Shown in pieces: positions 18,949 to 27,674 of a stretch of 64,000 bases of DNA. Positions within the stretch are counted from its first letter, which is position 1; each line of letters begins with the position of its first letter. The notes under the pieces were generated by a model, which made no database searches, was not told where the DNA came from, and was given only the letters and a program-made list of their open reading frames with translations. Both the position numbers and the translations under genes were made by a program. Source of the stretch: Cupriavidus sp. AU9028 (GTDB taxonomy: Bacteria; Pseudomonadota; Gammaproteobacteria; Burkholderiales; Burkholderiaceae); the NCBI RefSeq assembly GCF_019795295.1, contig NZ_JAIMCG010000019.1:24120-88119 (forward strand), in the 5' to 3' direction.

Positions 18949-19365
18949 TCAGGCGCTTTCTTCTTCCGCGGCCGGGGCGTTTGTCAGGTTGGGCAGTGCC
19001 TTGGGCTCGGAGTTTCCGAGCGGAATCAATCTTCCTTCCACCAGCGCGCCCTGATGCATTTCCAGAGCCGCATAGTGCACCTCGCCCTGCACGCGGGCCT
19101 TGGGCTGCAGCTCCAGCAGCTCGCTGGCGTGGACCGGACCGGTTACCGTGCCGTTGAGCACCAGGTGGCCGACGCGGACCTCGCCTTCGACCACGCCCTT
19201 CTCGCTGATGACCAGCATGCTGGACTGGTCGGCCGGCGCGATCACGTTGCCGCGCACCCTTCCATCCAGGCGCAGGCCGCCGGTAAAGGTCAGATCGCCT
19301 TCGACCACGGTGTGCTCGCCGAGCAGCGTGTCGATCGTCAAACCCTTCTTCTTCGAAAACAGCAT
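18949..19365 (-). CDS. Bactofilin (polymer-forming cytoskeletal protein)
   Basis: Bactofilins form nucleotide-free filaments that scaffold cell-wall enzymes, stalks or polar structures. The 138-residue protein has the central right-handed beta-helix domain with repeating glycine-hydrophobic rungs (TVVEGDLTFTGGLRLDGRVRG, in pieces: VVEGDLTF, GGLRLDGRVRG, VVEGEVRVGHLVLNGTVTG) between short unordered ends. The chosen start MLFSKKKG is at 19365; the basic N terminus is common in membrane-associating bactofilins. A 9-bp inverted repeat covers the ribosome-binding region immediately upstream. The murein peptidase and anmK genes lie nearby but on the other strand. Confidence 0.9.
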   Translation of the reverse strand: MLFSKKKGLTIDTLLGEHTVVEGDLTFTGGLRLDGRVRGNVIAPADQSSMLVISEKGVVEGEVRVGHLVLNGTVTGPVHASELLELQPKARVQGEVHYAALEMHQGALVEGRLIPLGNSEPKALPNLTNAPAAEEESA

Positions 19366-19366
19366 T

Positions 19367-19402
19367 GCGGCCTCACTTGCAGCGATTGAGGCCGCCATTG
19401 TA
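19367..19402 (-). promoter_or_regulatory. Bactofilin -10 element and start-proximal inverted repeat
   Basis: TACAAT (minus strand, 19402-19397) is a likely -10 box. GCGGCCTCA (19367-19375) and TGAGGCCGC (19387-19395) form a perfect 9-bp inverted repeat with an 11-base centre ending two bases before the ATG. The purine-rich ribosome site is inside the proximal arm. It could be an operator at the transcription start or, if RNA starts further up, an SD-hiding hairpin. Confidence 0.45.
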
Positions 19403-19520
19403 TCTGCCACGATGCATGGACAGCCTGAAAGGGCTGGATCGGTGGCACGGATGCAACGGCCATCGCGCAAAAAAATGCCGAACGAAGCACACCAAGCCAC
19501 CTGCAAGGGCGAGCGACAAA

Positions 19521-19554
19521 AGAAAAAGCCGCACGGCAATGGCGTGCGGCTTTT
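19521..19554 (-). terminator. Intrinsic terminator of the rplM-rpsI operon
   Basis: AAAAGCCGCAC (19524-19534) and GTGCGGCTTTT (19544-19554) pair around a 9-base loop. On the minus strand the stem is followed by a T-run (19527-19523), 55 bases after the rpsI stop. Confidence 0.9.
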
Positions 19555-19608
19555 CCGGCTGGCGTGGCTGTGGCTTGCCCAGGGGCAGGCCGCGGCCACG
19601 GCGGCATA

Positions 19609-20001
19609 TCAGCGCTTCGAGAACTGCTTGCGACGACGTGCCTTGTGCAGACCAACCTTCTTGCGCTCGACTTCACGAGCGTCACGGGTCACGTAGCCCG
19701 CCTTCGACAGCGCCGACTTCAGCGAAGCGTCGTAGTCGATCAGCGCGCGGGTGATGCCGTGGCGAACCGCGCCTGCCTGGCCGGTTTCGCCGCCGCCGGT
19801 CACGTTCACCTTGATGTCGAAGGTTTCAGCGTTGGCGGTCAGTTCGAGCGGTTGGCGCACGATCATCAGCGAGGTTTCGCGAGCGAAGTACTCGTTGATC
19901 GGCTTGCCGTTGACGACGATGTTGCCTTGGCCCGACTTGATGAAGACACGGGCCACAGCGCTCTTGCGGCGGCCAGTACCGTAGTTCCAATTTCCGATCA
20001 T
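19609..20001 (-). CDS. rpsI: 30S ribosomal protein S9
   Basis: S9 binds 16S rRNA in the head of the small subunit and reaches the P-site tRNA with its C-terminal tail. The 130-residue protein starts [20 protein letters not shown] and ends with the canonical [11 protein letters not shown] tail, whose terminal Lys-Arg contacts the tRNA anticodon loop. [15 protein letters not shown] (about 69-83) is the universal S9 block. It lies 11 bases after rplM in the conserved rplM-rpsI operon and is followed by a strong terminator. Confidence 0.98.
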   Translation of the reverse strand: MIGNWNYGTGRRKSAVARVFIKSGQGNIVVNGKPINEYFARETSLMIVRQPLELTANAETFDIKVNVTGGGETGQAGAVRHGITRALIDYDASLKSALSKAGYVTRDAREVERKKVGLHKARRRKQFSKR

Positions 20002-20012
20002 GGATGGCCCCC

Positions 20013-20441
20013 TTAGATTTCCAGCGCCTTCGGCTGCTGCGCTTCATGCGGATGCTCGGCTTCGGCGTACACCTTCAGCTTCTTGATCATCGCATAGCCC
20101 AGCGGGCCCTTCGGCAGCATGCCCTTGACAGCCTTTTCCAGGGCACGGCCCGGGAAACGCTGTTGCATCTTGCCGAACGTGGTTTCGTAGATACCGCCCG
20201 GGTAACCCGAGTGACGGTAGTACTTCTTGTCGGTTTCTTTGGTACCGGTTACGCGCAGCTTGGCGGCGTTGACGACGATGATGTAGTCGCCCGTGTCGAC
20301 GTGCGGCGTGAATTCCGGCTTGTGCTTGCCGCGCAGACGGCGTGCCACTTCGCTGGCGACACGGCCGAGGACTTTGTCCGTCGCGTCAATCACGAACCAG
20401 TCGCGCTTTACCTCATGAGGCTTGGCGGAAAAGGTCTTCAT
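20013..20441 (-). CDS. rplM: 50S ribosomal protein L13
   Basis: L13 is an early-assembly protein of the large subunit. The 142-residue sequence starts [20 protein letters not shown] and has the family blocks [24 protein letters not shown] (in pieces: [15 protein letters not shown]), [11 protein letters not shown] and the C-terminal [19 protein letters not shown]-type block (MLPKGPLG about 109). It precedes rpsI with an 11-base gap. A promoter at 20613-20584 gives a leader of about 135 bases; in E. coli this operon is autoregulated by L13, and whether that occurs here is unknown. Confidence 0.98.
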   Translation of the reverse strand: MKTFSAKPHEVKRDWFVIDATDKVLGRVASEVARRLRGKHKPEFTPHVDTGDYIIVVNAAKLRVTGTKETDKKYYRHSGYPGGIYETTFGKMQQRFPGRALEKAVKGMLPKGPLGYAMIKKLKVYAEAEHPHEAQQPKALEI

Positions 20442-20583
20442 GATTTTTCCTGAGACTTGTAGAACCTGCCCGAAACATTGTCATCGGCCGACCGGCCCTT
20501 TGGACCTGGTTTGCCGGACGTCCTGCTTGTATGTGCAGGCTCTCCCTGTATTCTTCTTCCGCGGGCATGACGGAAAGCCGTCG

Positions 20584-20613
20584 ATTATAGCCGGCAGGCG
20601 TCAACTCGCACAA
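20584..20613 (-). promoter_or_regulatory. Promoter of rplM-rpsI
   Basis: On the minus strand, TTGTGC (20613-20608) and a perfect TATAAT (20589-20584) are 18 bases apart. The leader to rplM would be about 135 bases. Confidence 0.55.
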
Positions 20614-20715
20614 GCAAATATTCCGGCGGTCGTCAAGGCGAGGGCCGCGGCGCAACGCGACGGGCCCCGGCGCCACACTGCCCGCCCGTTGTGGCGCCAC
20701 TGCCGCTTTCCCGCC

Positions 20716-20762
20716 TTGACAGGGCCGTCGCCGCGCTGATATTAGTAATGATTATTATTACT
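20716..20762 (+). promoter_or_regulatory. Fur-box-overlapped promoter of the iron-uptake operon
   Basis: TTGACA (20716-20721) and GATATT (20738-20743) are 16 bases apart. Immediately after, AGTAATGATTATTATTACT (20744-20762) is a near-palindrome matching 13 of 19 positions of the classical Fur consensus. It sits over the expected transcription start, where bound Fur-Fe(II) would block initiation. It is the most AT-rich stretch in the neighbourhood. Confidence 0.8.
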
Positions 20763-20840
20763 ATGTGCATCTTCTAATTCTTTCCGCTAGCCGTGCCCTT
20801 CCAGGGAAGCGGGTAGTACACCCGCTGGACGGGCCACGAC

Positions 20841-21362
20841 ATGACGACGCTGGGCATTCCTCCCGCCTCCACCATCGAAGCGCTATATAGCGACCACCAT
20901 CTGTGGCTCAAGGGCTGGCTGCATCGGCGGCTCGGCAGCGCCGAGCAGGCGTGCGATCTGGCCCACGACACCTTCGTGCGGCTGCTGAGCAGCGAGCGCG
21001 TGCCGGCCACGCTCGACGAGCCGCGCGCCTACCTGACCACCGTGGCGCAGCGGCTGGTGTCCAACCACTGGCGACGCGAGAAGCTGGAGCGCGCCTATCT
21101 GGAAGCGCTCGCCCAGGCGCCCTCGCCGCTGGAGCTGTCGCCCGAGGAACGCGCCATCCTGCTCGAGACGCTGTTCGAGCTCGATTGCCTGCTCGATGGC
21201 CTGCCCACGCCCGTGCGCCAGGCGTTCCTGCTGTCGCAACTCGACGGCCAGAGCCATGCCGAGGTCGCGGCGGCGCTCGACATCTCGATCCCGACCGTCA
21301 AGCGCTATCTGGTCAAGGCGCTGCAGCGGTGCTACTTCGCCGATCTTTCCTTCATAGGCTGA
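20841..21362 (+). CDS. FecI-family ECF sigma factor (iron uptake)
   Basis: This 173-residue extracytoplasmic-function sigma factor should direct transcription of the downstream receptor gene when freed by a signal through FecR. Region 2 (LYSDHHLWLKGWLHRRLG..DLAHDTFVRLLSS, about 15-50) includes the helix that melts the -10 box. Region 4 is a helix-turn-helix (QSHAEVAAALDISIPTVKRY, about 138-157). The start ATG at 20841 follows the Fur-box promoter. The anti-sigma gene starts six bases after the stop, the standard fecI-fecR pairing. The cognate siderophore is unknown. Confidence 0.92.
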   Translation: MTTLGIPPASTIEALYSDHHLWLKGWLHRRLGSAEQACDLAHDTFVRLLSSERVPATLDEPRAYLTTVAQRLVSNHWRREKLERAYLEALAQAPSPLELSPEERAILLETLFELDCLLDGLPTPVRQAFLLSQLDGQSHAEVAAALDISIPTVKRYLVKALQRCYFADLSFIG

Positions 21363-21368
21363 TCCCCC

Positions 21369-22436
21369 GTGGCTTCCCCCTGGTATCGCGCCACCGCCGA
21401 CGCCGCCACCATTCCGGCCGACGTCGCCGAGCGCGCGCTGGAATGGCTGCTGCTGCTGCAGGAGCAGCCGGTCGCTGCCGGCGTGGTGGAGCAATGGACG
21501 CGCTGGCGCGCGGCGCACCCCGACCATGAGCGCGCCTGGCAGCGCATCGAATCCGTGCGCGGCCGGCTGCAGCCGCTCGCTGCCCCGGTCGTCTTCGATA
21601 TCGCCCAGGCCGCCCTGACCGCGCCGCCACACCCCGGCCGCCGCCGCGCCATCAAGACCATGGCGGTCGCCGCGCTCGCTGGCGCGGTGACCTGGTCGGT
21701 CGGCCGGTCGCCGCTGCTTCCCGCGCTACAGGCCCGCTGGCTGGCCGACCATCGCACCGCGGTGGGCGAGCGGCGCGAGGTGCGGCTGTCCGATGGCACC
21801 ACGCTCTGGCTCAATACGGCCAGTGCGGTCAACGTACGGTTCGACGCCACCCAGCGCCGCATCCGCCTGCTGGCCGGCGAAATCCTGGTCAGCACCGGCC
21901 ACGGTGCGCAGGCCGGCGCGCGGCCCTTCCTGGTGGAAACGGCGCAAGGCACGGTACAGGCGCTGGGAACGCGCTACGCGGTGCGGCAGCATGAAGAGGA
22001 CAGCGAGGTCGGCGTTTTCCAGGGTGCGGTCGAAATCCGTCCGCGTGACGGCCAGGGGCGGTCGCGCGTGCTGCGCGCGGGCTCTCGCGCCGCCTACACC
22101 GCCAGCGACATCTCGGCCTCCAGTCCGGCGGAAGCGGCGCGCATCGCGTGGGCGGAAGGCGTGATCGTCGCGCGCAGCATGCGCCTGGACGCGTTCGTCG
22201 CCGAGCTGGCGCGCTACAGCGAGGACCCGCTGTCGTGCGATCCGCGCGTGGCGGGGCTGCGGGTGTCGGGCTCCTTCCCGCTGGACGACATCGGCCGGGT
22301 GCTGGACGCGCTGGCCACCACGCTGGACGTGCGGACCGTCGTCACCGGGTCATGGGGCCAGCGCGCGATACGAGTGATACCGGGCTCGCGCGCGCCGGGG
22401 ACGTCCGATACCGCCCGGCCAGACCCACCAGGATAA
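21369..22436 (+). CDS. FecR-family anti-sigma regulator
   Basis: FecR proteins span the inner membrane, hold the ECF sigma factor and receive the signal from the outer-membrane receptor. The 355-residue protein starts with GTG at 21369, six bases after the sigma gene. An N-terminal DUF4880 sigma-contact domain (ALEWLLLLQEQPVAAGVVEQ, about 24-43; HERAWQRIE) is followed by a membrane segment (about 98-112, TMAVAALAGAVTWSV). The periplasmic FecR beta domain follows (GERREVRLSDGTTLWLNTAS; LLAGEILVSTG; GTRYAVRQHEEDSEVGVFQG). A C-terminal STN-like domain (RLDAFVAELARYSEDPLSCD) should contact the receptor. Complete. Confidence 0.92.
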   Translation: MASPWYRATADAATIPADVAERALEWLLLLQEQPVAAGVVEQWTRWRAAHPDHERAWQRIESVRGRLQPLAAPVVFDIAQAALTAPPHPGRRRAIKTMAVAALAGAVTWSVGRSPLLPALQARWLADHRTAVGERREVRLSDGTTLWLNTASAVNVRFDATQRRIRLLAGEILVSTGHGAQAGARPFLVETAQGTVQALGTRYAVRQHEEDSEVGVFQGAVEIRPRDGQGRSRVLRAGSRAAYTASDISASSPAEAARIAWAEGVIVARSMRLDAFVAELARYSEDPLSCDPRVAGLRVSGSFPLDDIGRVLDALATTLDVRTVVTGSWGQRAIRVIPGSRAPGTSDTARPDPPG

Positions 22437-22526
22437 AAAACTTGTCCCGAAGTGATCCGTTTTGCGATCTCGCGGGTCATGGAGGATGAGCCATCCACTT
22501 CTCCTCCATTCCGAGGTCACAACATC

Positions 22527-24989
22527 ATGGGTTACAACCTGGGTCACGGCGCCCGCAAGCGCCAGCCGGAAGTCCTTCGCCGCACGCTGCTCGCACGGGC
22601 CGCCCGCCATATCGCCCTGGGCGCCGTCCCCGCGGCCGCGCTGCTCGCCGTTCCCGTGTCGGTGCAAGCGCAGGCGGCCCAAGCGGGCAGCTACAACATT
22701 CCGGCCGGTACGCTCGAAGAGACCCTGAACCGCTTCGGCCGCGACGCCGGCATCATGCTGTCCTTCAAGCCGGAACTGACCGCCGGGCACAGGAGCCCGG
22801 GGCTGCAGGGCAACTATTCAGTGCGCGGGGGCCTCGATGCGCTGCTGGCCAATACCGGGCTGGTGGCGGTGCCGCAGTCCAACGGCAGCTATGTCGTCAA
22901 TGCCGCCCCCGCCGCCGCACCTGCCGGCGCCGCCGATGCGAACCTGACGACGCTGCCCATGGCCACCGTCACCGCGTCGGCCATCGACGCGCTGCCGGCC
23001 CCGTACGCCGGCGGCCAGGTGGCGCGCGGCGGCGGCCTGGGCATGCTGGGCACGGCCGACGTGATGGACGTGCCGTTCAGCACGACCAACTACACCGAGC
23101 AGATGCTGCAGGACACGCAGGCGCGCACGCTGGCCGACGTGGTCACCAACGAGGCCTCGGTCCGTACGCTCACCTCGACCGGCGGCTTCGCCGACGAATT
23201 CCAGATTCGCGGCTACACCGTGGGCAGCGGCGATGTCGGCATGAACGGCCTGTACGGCATGGCCTCGGGCAGCCGCATGCCGGCCATCATGATGGAGCGC
23301 GTGGAGGTGCTCAAGGGCCCGGGCACGCTGATGTACGGCATCCCGCCCAGCGGCAGCATCGGCGGCGCCATCAATATCGTCACCAAGCGTGCCGGCGATA
23401 CGCCGCTGACGCGCCTGACCGGCACGTTCCAGAGCAAATCGGTGCTTGGCGTGCAGGCCGACATCGGCCGGCGCTTCGGCGAGAACAAGGAATGGGGCGT
23501 GCGCTTCAACGGCGCCTACCAGAACGGCAAGACCACCATCGACGATGGCCGCATGGAGCAGACGGTAGGCGCGATCGGCCTGGACTACCGCGGCCGCGAC
23601 CTGCGCTGGTCGCTGGACGCCTACACGCAGCACGAAGGCATCGACGAATTCCGCCCGCAGATCGCGTTCGCCGCCGGCGTGACCTCGGTCCCCGGCGCCC
23701 CGTCCGGGCATCGCAACTTCTATCCCGGCACCAGGCTGAACCTGCATGACACGGCGGTGACGAGCCGGCTCGAATACGACATCGCGCCGAACCTGATGGT
23801 GTGGGGTGCGCTCGGCTATCACGACGGCTCGACCTACCAGGACTTCCCCTCGGGACGTGCCAATGCGGCCGGTGACTTCACCGTGAACGGCGCCTGGTAC
23901 GACGCCTACAACAAGACCAGCACCGCCGAAGTCGGCGCGCGCGCCAGCTTCGACACCTTTGGCGTCGGTCACACCCTGACCTTCAGCGCGACCCGGCTGG
24001 AGCGCGAGGAGGGCAATTTCTACTTCGCCAACCCGGCGTCCTCTGGCGTGCCGTCGAACATCTACAACCCCGCGCCGGTGCCACCGGTGCTGGGCGTGCG
24101 CGGCGACGTGACCAAGGCGTCGGAGACCGAGCTGACCAGCTTCGCGCTGACGGACACGCTGTCCTTTGCCAACGATCGGGTGCTGCTGACCGGCGGGCTG
24201 CGTCATCAGCGTGTCGCGGTGGACAACTTCTCTACCGCCACGGGCGCGCTGACCGGAAGCTACGACGAAAGCGCGGTCTCGCCGCTGGCCGGCATCGTCA
24301 TCAAGCCGCTGTCCAACGTGTCGGTCTACGGCAACTACACGGCCGGCCTCACGCGCGGCGGCGCCGCACCGGCCGGCACGGCCAACGTCGGCCAGGTGTT
24401 CCCGCCGTTCAAGTCCAAGCAGTACGAAGCAGGCGTCAAGGTCGACTGGAGCAACAAGATCGCCACCACCGTGTCGGTGTTCCAGATCGAGCGCCCGAAC
24501 GCGCTGACCGATCCGGTCACCAATATTTACAGCTTCGACGGCGAGCAGCGCAACCGCGGCCTCGAACTGTCGGCCTACGGCGAAGTCATGCGCGGCCTGC
24601 GCCTGATGGCCAGCGCGACCTTCTTCGATGCCGAGCTGACCCGCACCGCCGGGGGCGTCAACGACGGCAAGGACGCCAACAACGTGCCCAAGCGCACCTT
24701 CAACCTGGGCGTGGACTGGGACACCCCGTGGGTGCAGGGCCTGAGCCTGTCGGGCCGCGTGCTGCATACCTCGTCGATGCCGTTCAATGCCGCCAACACG
24801 CTGAGCCTGCCCAGCTATACCCGCTACGACGTCGGCGCGCGCTACCGTACCCGCCTGGGCAACACGCCGGTGGTGTTGCGCGCCAATGTGCTGAACGTGT
24901 TCAATTCGGACTACTGGCTCGCCAGCGGCATCTACGCGACAGCGGCCGCTCCCCGCACCCTGATGCTGTCCGCACAATTCGACTTCTGA
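22527..24989 (+). CDS. TonB-dependent siderophore receptor with N-terminal signalling domain
   Basis: This outer-membrane transducer imports a ferric siderophore and signals to the FecR-like protein upstream. From the preferred ATG at 22527 it is 820 residues; in-frame ATGs at 22452 and 22479 would lengthen an already long signal peptide. The signal sequence ends around VSVQAQA (about 47-52). The STN domain (YNIPAGTLEETLNRFGRDAG; LLANTGLVAV) covers about 57-125. The plug begins near VPFSTTNYTEQMLQD with DEFQIRGY and ERVEVLKGPGTLMYG. The 22-strand barrel ends in the terminal aromatic FDF. The STN domain matches the presence of sigma and FecR genes. The ligand cannot be read from sequence. Hydroxamate- or pyoverdine-type receptors are the nearest group by architecture. 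Confidence 0.92.
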   Translation: MGYNLGHGARKRQPEVLRRTLLARAARHIALGAVPAAALLAVPVSVQAQAAQAGSYNIPAGTLEETLNRFGRDAGIMLSFKPELTAGHRSPGLQGNYSVRGGLDALLANTGLVAVPQSNGSYVVNAAPAAAPAGAADANLTTLPMATVTASAIDALPAPYAGGQVARGGGLGMLGTADVMDVPFSTTNYTEQMLQDTQARTLADVVTNEASVRTLTSTGGFADEFQIRGYTVGSGDVGMNGLYGMASGSRMPAIMMERVEVLKGPGTLMYGIPPSGSIGGAINIVTKRAGDTPLTRLTGTFQSKSVLGVQADIGRRFGENKEWGVRFNGAYQNGKTTIDDGRMEQTVGAIGLDYRGRDLRWSLDAYTQHEGIDEFRPQIAFAAGVTSVPGAPSGHRNFYPGTRLNLHDTAVTSRLEYDIAPNLMVWGALGYHDGSTYQDFPSGRANAAGDFTVNGAWYDAYNKTSTAEVGARASFDTFGVGHTLTFSATRLEREEGNFYFANPASSGVPSNIYNPAPVPPVLGVRGDVTKASETELTSFALTDTLSFANDRVLLTGGLRHQRVAVDNFSTATGALTGSYDESAVSPLAGIVIKPLSNVSVYGNYTAGLTRGGAAPAGTANVGQVFPPFKSKQYEAGVKVDWSNKIATTVSVFQIERPNALTDPVTNIYSFDGEQRNRGLELSAYGEVMRGLRLMASATFFDAELTRTAGGVNDGKDANNVPKRTFNLGVDWDTPWVQGLSLSGRVLHTSSMPFNAANTLSLPSYTRYDVGARYRTRLGNTPVVLRANVLNVFNSDYWLASGIYATAAAPRTLMLSAQFDF

Positions 24990-25002
24990 GGCCCATTCCA
25001 TC

Positions 25003-25743
25003 ATGATCAAGCAGATTCCTTGCGCGCTGTCCCTCGCGGCACTGGCCGCCGCCGCCTTCACCGGCACGGCCCAGGCCCATCAGATCTGGATCGAGCCGGC
25101 CGGCCAGCAGGCCGTGGTGCGCTTCGGCGAATTCGCCGAGAACGTGCGCGAAGCCTCGCCGGGCAACCTGGACAAGCTCGGCCCGACCCGCGCCACGCTG
25201 GTCTCGGCCAAGGGCGACAAGACAGCGGCAGGTGCCAAGACCGCCGACGGCTTTGCCCTGCCCTTCCAGCCCGCCGCCGGCGATGCGGTGGTCGCCGAGG
25301 CCGCGCAGTATCCGCTCTACAAGTTCAAGAAGGCCGATCGCGAGATGCTGGGCTGGTACTACCCGACCGCCCGCATGACCACCGATTTCGCCGCGCAATC
25401 GCCGCGCAACACGCTGGACGTGGTGCCGGCGGGCAAGCCCGGCGAGATGCAGGTGTTCTTCCGCGGCAAGCCGCTGCCCAAGGCCAAGGTCGCGCTGGTC
25501 ACGCAATCGGGCTGGGCCAAGGAGAAGCAGACCGACGAGCAGGGCAAGGTCGCCTTCGACATGCCATGGAAGGGCCTGTACGTGGCCGAGGTGACCCGCG
25601 ACGACACCAGCGGCGGCGAGCGCCACGGCCCGAACGGCCTTGAGCGCTACAACACGGTCAATTACGTCGCCACCTTGAGCTGGGTGAAGCCGGACGGCCT
25701 GGAGCCGGTGCCGGTGCCCGCGCCGGCCCCCGCCGGCAAGTAA
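25003..25743 (+). CDS. DUF4198 periplasmic protein of the iron-uptake operon
   Basis: A 246-residue secreted protein with a clear signal peptide (LSLAALAAAAFTGTAQA, cleavage after about residue 25) followed at once by HQIWIEP, a His at the mature N terminus that is a hallmark of DUF4198 proteins and could bind metal. The family is often encoded beside TonB receptors. Repeated beta-sandwich patterns (DVVPAGKPGEMQVFFRGKPL; GKVAFDMPWKGLYVAEV) suggest a carbohydrate-binding or carboxypeptidase-regulatory fold. The tail is Pro/Ala-rich. It starts 13 bases after the receptor gene. Role in metal capture is inference. Confidence 0.8.
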   Translation: MIKQIPCALSLAALAAAAFTGTAQAHQIWIEPAGQQAVVRFGEFAENVREASPGNLDKLGPTRATLVSAKGDKTAAGAKTADGFALPFQPAAGDAVVAEAAQYPLYKFKKADREMLGWYYPTARMTTDFAAQSPRNTLDVVPAGKPGEMQVFFRGKPLPKAKVALVTQSGWAKEKQTDEQGKVAFDMPWKGLYVAEVTRDDTSGGERHGPNGLERYNTVNYVATLSWVKPDGLEPVPVPAPAPAGK

Positions 25744-25746
25744 GCC

Positions 25747-26046
25747 GTGCCCGGCGCCGTGACGCGGGCCGTCAGAGCCGGCCCGCTGCTCTCCCGTATC
25801 GTCGCCGCCGTGTTCGGCGGCTACGCCCTGGCGGCGCTGGCCAGCGTTGCGGCACTCGCGCTGCCGATCAGCCGGCCCCAGGCGGTGCTGACCGGCATGC
25901 TGGCCAGCTTTGCGATCTACGCCGGCGCCGTGATCTGGGTCTTCGCGGTACGCAGCGCCACGCGGGCCTGGGCCGGCCTGCTGCTGGCCGCCCTGCCCCT
26001 GCTGCTGGCGGCGTGGCACGTGGGCACCCCGGGAAGCGGATCATGA
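25747..26046 (+). CDS. Small inner-membrane protein (DUF3649-like) of the iron operon
   Basis: This 99-residue protein starts with GTG at 25747, three bases after the DUF4198 stop. It has three hydrophobic helices (about 17-40, 46-67 and 74-92) and short polar loops. It resembles the DUF3649 family commonly placed between a TonB receptor and a PepSY protein. Its stop overlaps the PepSY gene (ATGA), so translation is coupled. Function unknown; membership of an inner-membrane ferric reductase or siderophore-processing complex is inference from context. Confidence 0.72.
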   Translation: MPGAVTRAVRAGPLLSRIVAAVFGGYALAALASVAALALPISRPQAVLTGMLASFAIYAGAVIWVFAVRSATRAWAGLLLAALPLLLAAWHVGTPGSGS

Positions 26047-27674
26047 TGGCGGCCGACCGAGACGCGGCGCCCCCGAAGGCGCGCGGCATCCGCCAGACCA
26101 TGTCCGACCTGCACACGTGGGCCGGGCTGCTGGTGGGCTGGTTCCTCTACGCGATGTTCCTGACCGGCACGGTCAGCTATTTCAAGGACGAGCTGTCGCA
26201 ATGGATGCGGCCGGAACTGGCGCACCAGAGCGCGGCGCCCGACCCCGCCGCCGTGGCGCAGCGCGTTGCGTCGACGCTGGCCGTCGAAGCGGCCGGCAGT
26301 CCGCAGTGGAGCCTGCAGCTACCGACCGACCGCATCAACGTGGTCAACGCCTTCTGGCGCATCCCCGCGCCGGCGCCCGGCGCGCGCCCCTTCGGCGAAG
26401 CAGCCTTCGACCCCGCGACCGGCGAGCGCGTGGCCGCGCGCGACACCCAGGGCGGCGACTTCTTCTACCGCTTCCATTTCCAGTTCCACTACCTGCCCGC
26501 ACAGTGGGGACGCTGGCTGGCCGGCTTCTGCGCGATGTTCATGCTGGTGGCCATCGTCAGCGGCGTGATCGTCCACAAGAAGATCTTCACCGACTTCTTC
26601 ACCTTCCGCTGGGGCAAGGGCCAGCGCTCCTGGCTCGACGCCCATAATGCGCTGTCGGTCTTCGGGCTGCCGTTCCACCTGATGATCACCTACACCGGGC
26701 TGGTGACGCTGATGACGCTGTACATGCCCTGGGGCGAGCGGATCGCGTTCCAGACACCCGCCGAGCGCCAGCAGATGACCGCGCAGCTGAATGCCTTCCT
26801 GCCGCCGGGCAAGCCGACCGGCGAGAAGGTGCCGCTGGCACCGATCGATGCGATGGTGCGCCAGGCGCAGCAGCGCTGGGGCCAGCACAACATCAGCCGG
26901 GTCACCGTGACGCAGGGCGGCGACGCCGCCGCGCGCGTGATCGTCTCGCGCGGCGAGGCGGCGCGCGTGTCGATGAGCCCGCAATACATGCTGTTCGAAG
27001 GCGCGAGCGGCAAGCTGCTCGACGTGCGGGACGAGGTCGGCGCGGCGGCGGAGGTGCGCGGCGTCATGTATGCGCTGCACCTGGGCCGCTTCAGCGACCT
27101 GCAGCTGCGCTGGCTGTATTTCATCGTCAGCCTCGCCGGCACCGCGATGGTGGGCACCGGGCTGGTGATGTGGACGGTCAAGCGGCGCCAGAACCTGGCC
27201 GATCCGGCACGGCCGCACTTCGGCTTCCATGTGGTCGAGCGCCTGAATATCGCCGGCATTGCCGGCCTGTCGGTGGCGATGACGGCCATGCTGTGGGGCA
27301 ACCGGCTGCTGCCTGCGGACCTGCCCGCGCGCGCCGAGATGGAGATCCGGGTCTTCTTCCTCGCCTGGGCGGCCACGCTGCTGCTGGCACTGGTGCGCCC
27401 GGCAAAGCGCGCCTGGATCGAACTGCTTTGGCTGGCGGCCGCCCTGCTGGCGTTGCTGCCGCTGCTGAACGCGCTGACCACCGCGCGGCCGCTGTGGCAC
27501 AGCATCGCGCGCGGCGACTGGGTCTATACCGGCTTCGACCTGATGGTGTGGGCGCTGGCGGCATTGCACGCGCTGCTCGCCGTACGGGTCGCGCGGCACC
27601 GGCCGAAGCAGAAAGCGGCACGCAAGGGCCGGCGGACGGTTGCCGCCGGTGCGGTCAGCGAGGAGGCAGCCTGA
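26043..27674 (+). CDS. PepSY-associated membrane protein, iron-regulated
   Basis: The 543-residue PepSY_TM protein resembles FoxB/PiuB-type inner-membrane proteins that reduce or release iron from siderophores. It opens with HTWAGLLVGWFLYAMFLTGTVSYF (in pieces: LHTWAGLLVGW, GTVSYFKDEL), the family TM1 signature. TM2 (about 160-182), with HFQFHYLP just before it and HNALSVFGLPFHLMITYTGL after it, carries the conserved His residues suited to haem binding. Periplasmic PepSY-like segments follow, then four more C-terminal helices and a Lys/Arg-rich cytoplasmic end. The start at 26043 overlaps the previous stop by four bases, and the stop overlaps the next ATG (TGATG). Confidence 0.87.
   Translation: MMAADRDAAPPKARGIRQTMSDLHTWAGLLVGWFLYAMFLTGTVSYFKDELSQWMRPELAHQSAAPDPAAVAQRVASTLAVEAAGSPQWSLQLPTDRINVVNAFWRIPAPAPGARPFGEAAFDPATGERVAARDTQGGDFFYRFHFQFHYLPAQWGRWLAGFCAMFMLVAIVSGVIVHKKIFTDFFTFRWGKGQRSWLDAHNALSVFGLPFHLMITYTGLVTLMTLYMPWGERIAFQTPAERQQMTAQLNAFLPPGKPTGEKVPLAPIDAMVRQAQQRWGQHNISRVTVTQGGDAAARVIVSRGEAARVSMSPQYMLFEGASGKLLDVRDEVGAAAEVRGVMYALHLGRFSDLQLRWLYFIVSLAGTAMVGTGLVMWTVKRRQNLADPARPHFGFHVVERLNIAGIAGLSVAMTAMLWGNRLLPADLPARAEMEIRVFFLAWAATLLLALVRPAKRAWIELLWLAAALLALLPLLNALTTARPLWHSIARGDWVYTGFDLMVWALAALHALLAVRVARHRPKQKAARKGRRTVAAGAVSEEAA

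Larger units (their letters stand above)
20442..20840. other. 399-bp divergent intergenic region, rplM leader and iron-operon promoter
   Basis: No gene is visible. The left half holds the minus-strand promoter and leader of rplM-rpsI. That leader contains a CCTGC/GCAGG hairpin (around 20527-20545) and a GGCCGGTCGGCC-type palindrome (around 20487-20500). The right half holds a TTGACA promoter with an AT-rich Fur-like box directed at the sigma-factor gene. Confidence 0.6.

Noticed and set aside
22818-25067. A 749-codon minus-strand open frame
   Set aside because: It is antisense to the TonB receptor, whose domains are unambiguous. The translation is His/Arg/Ala-rich shadow sequence.
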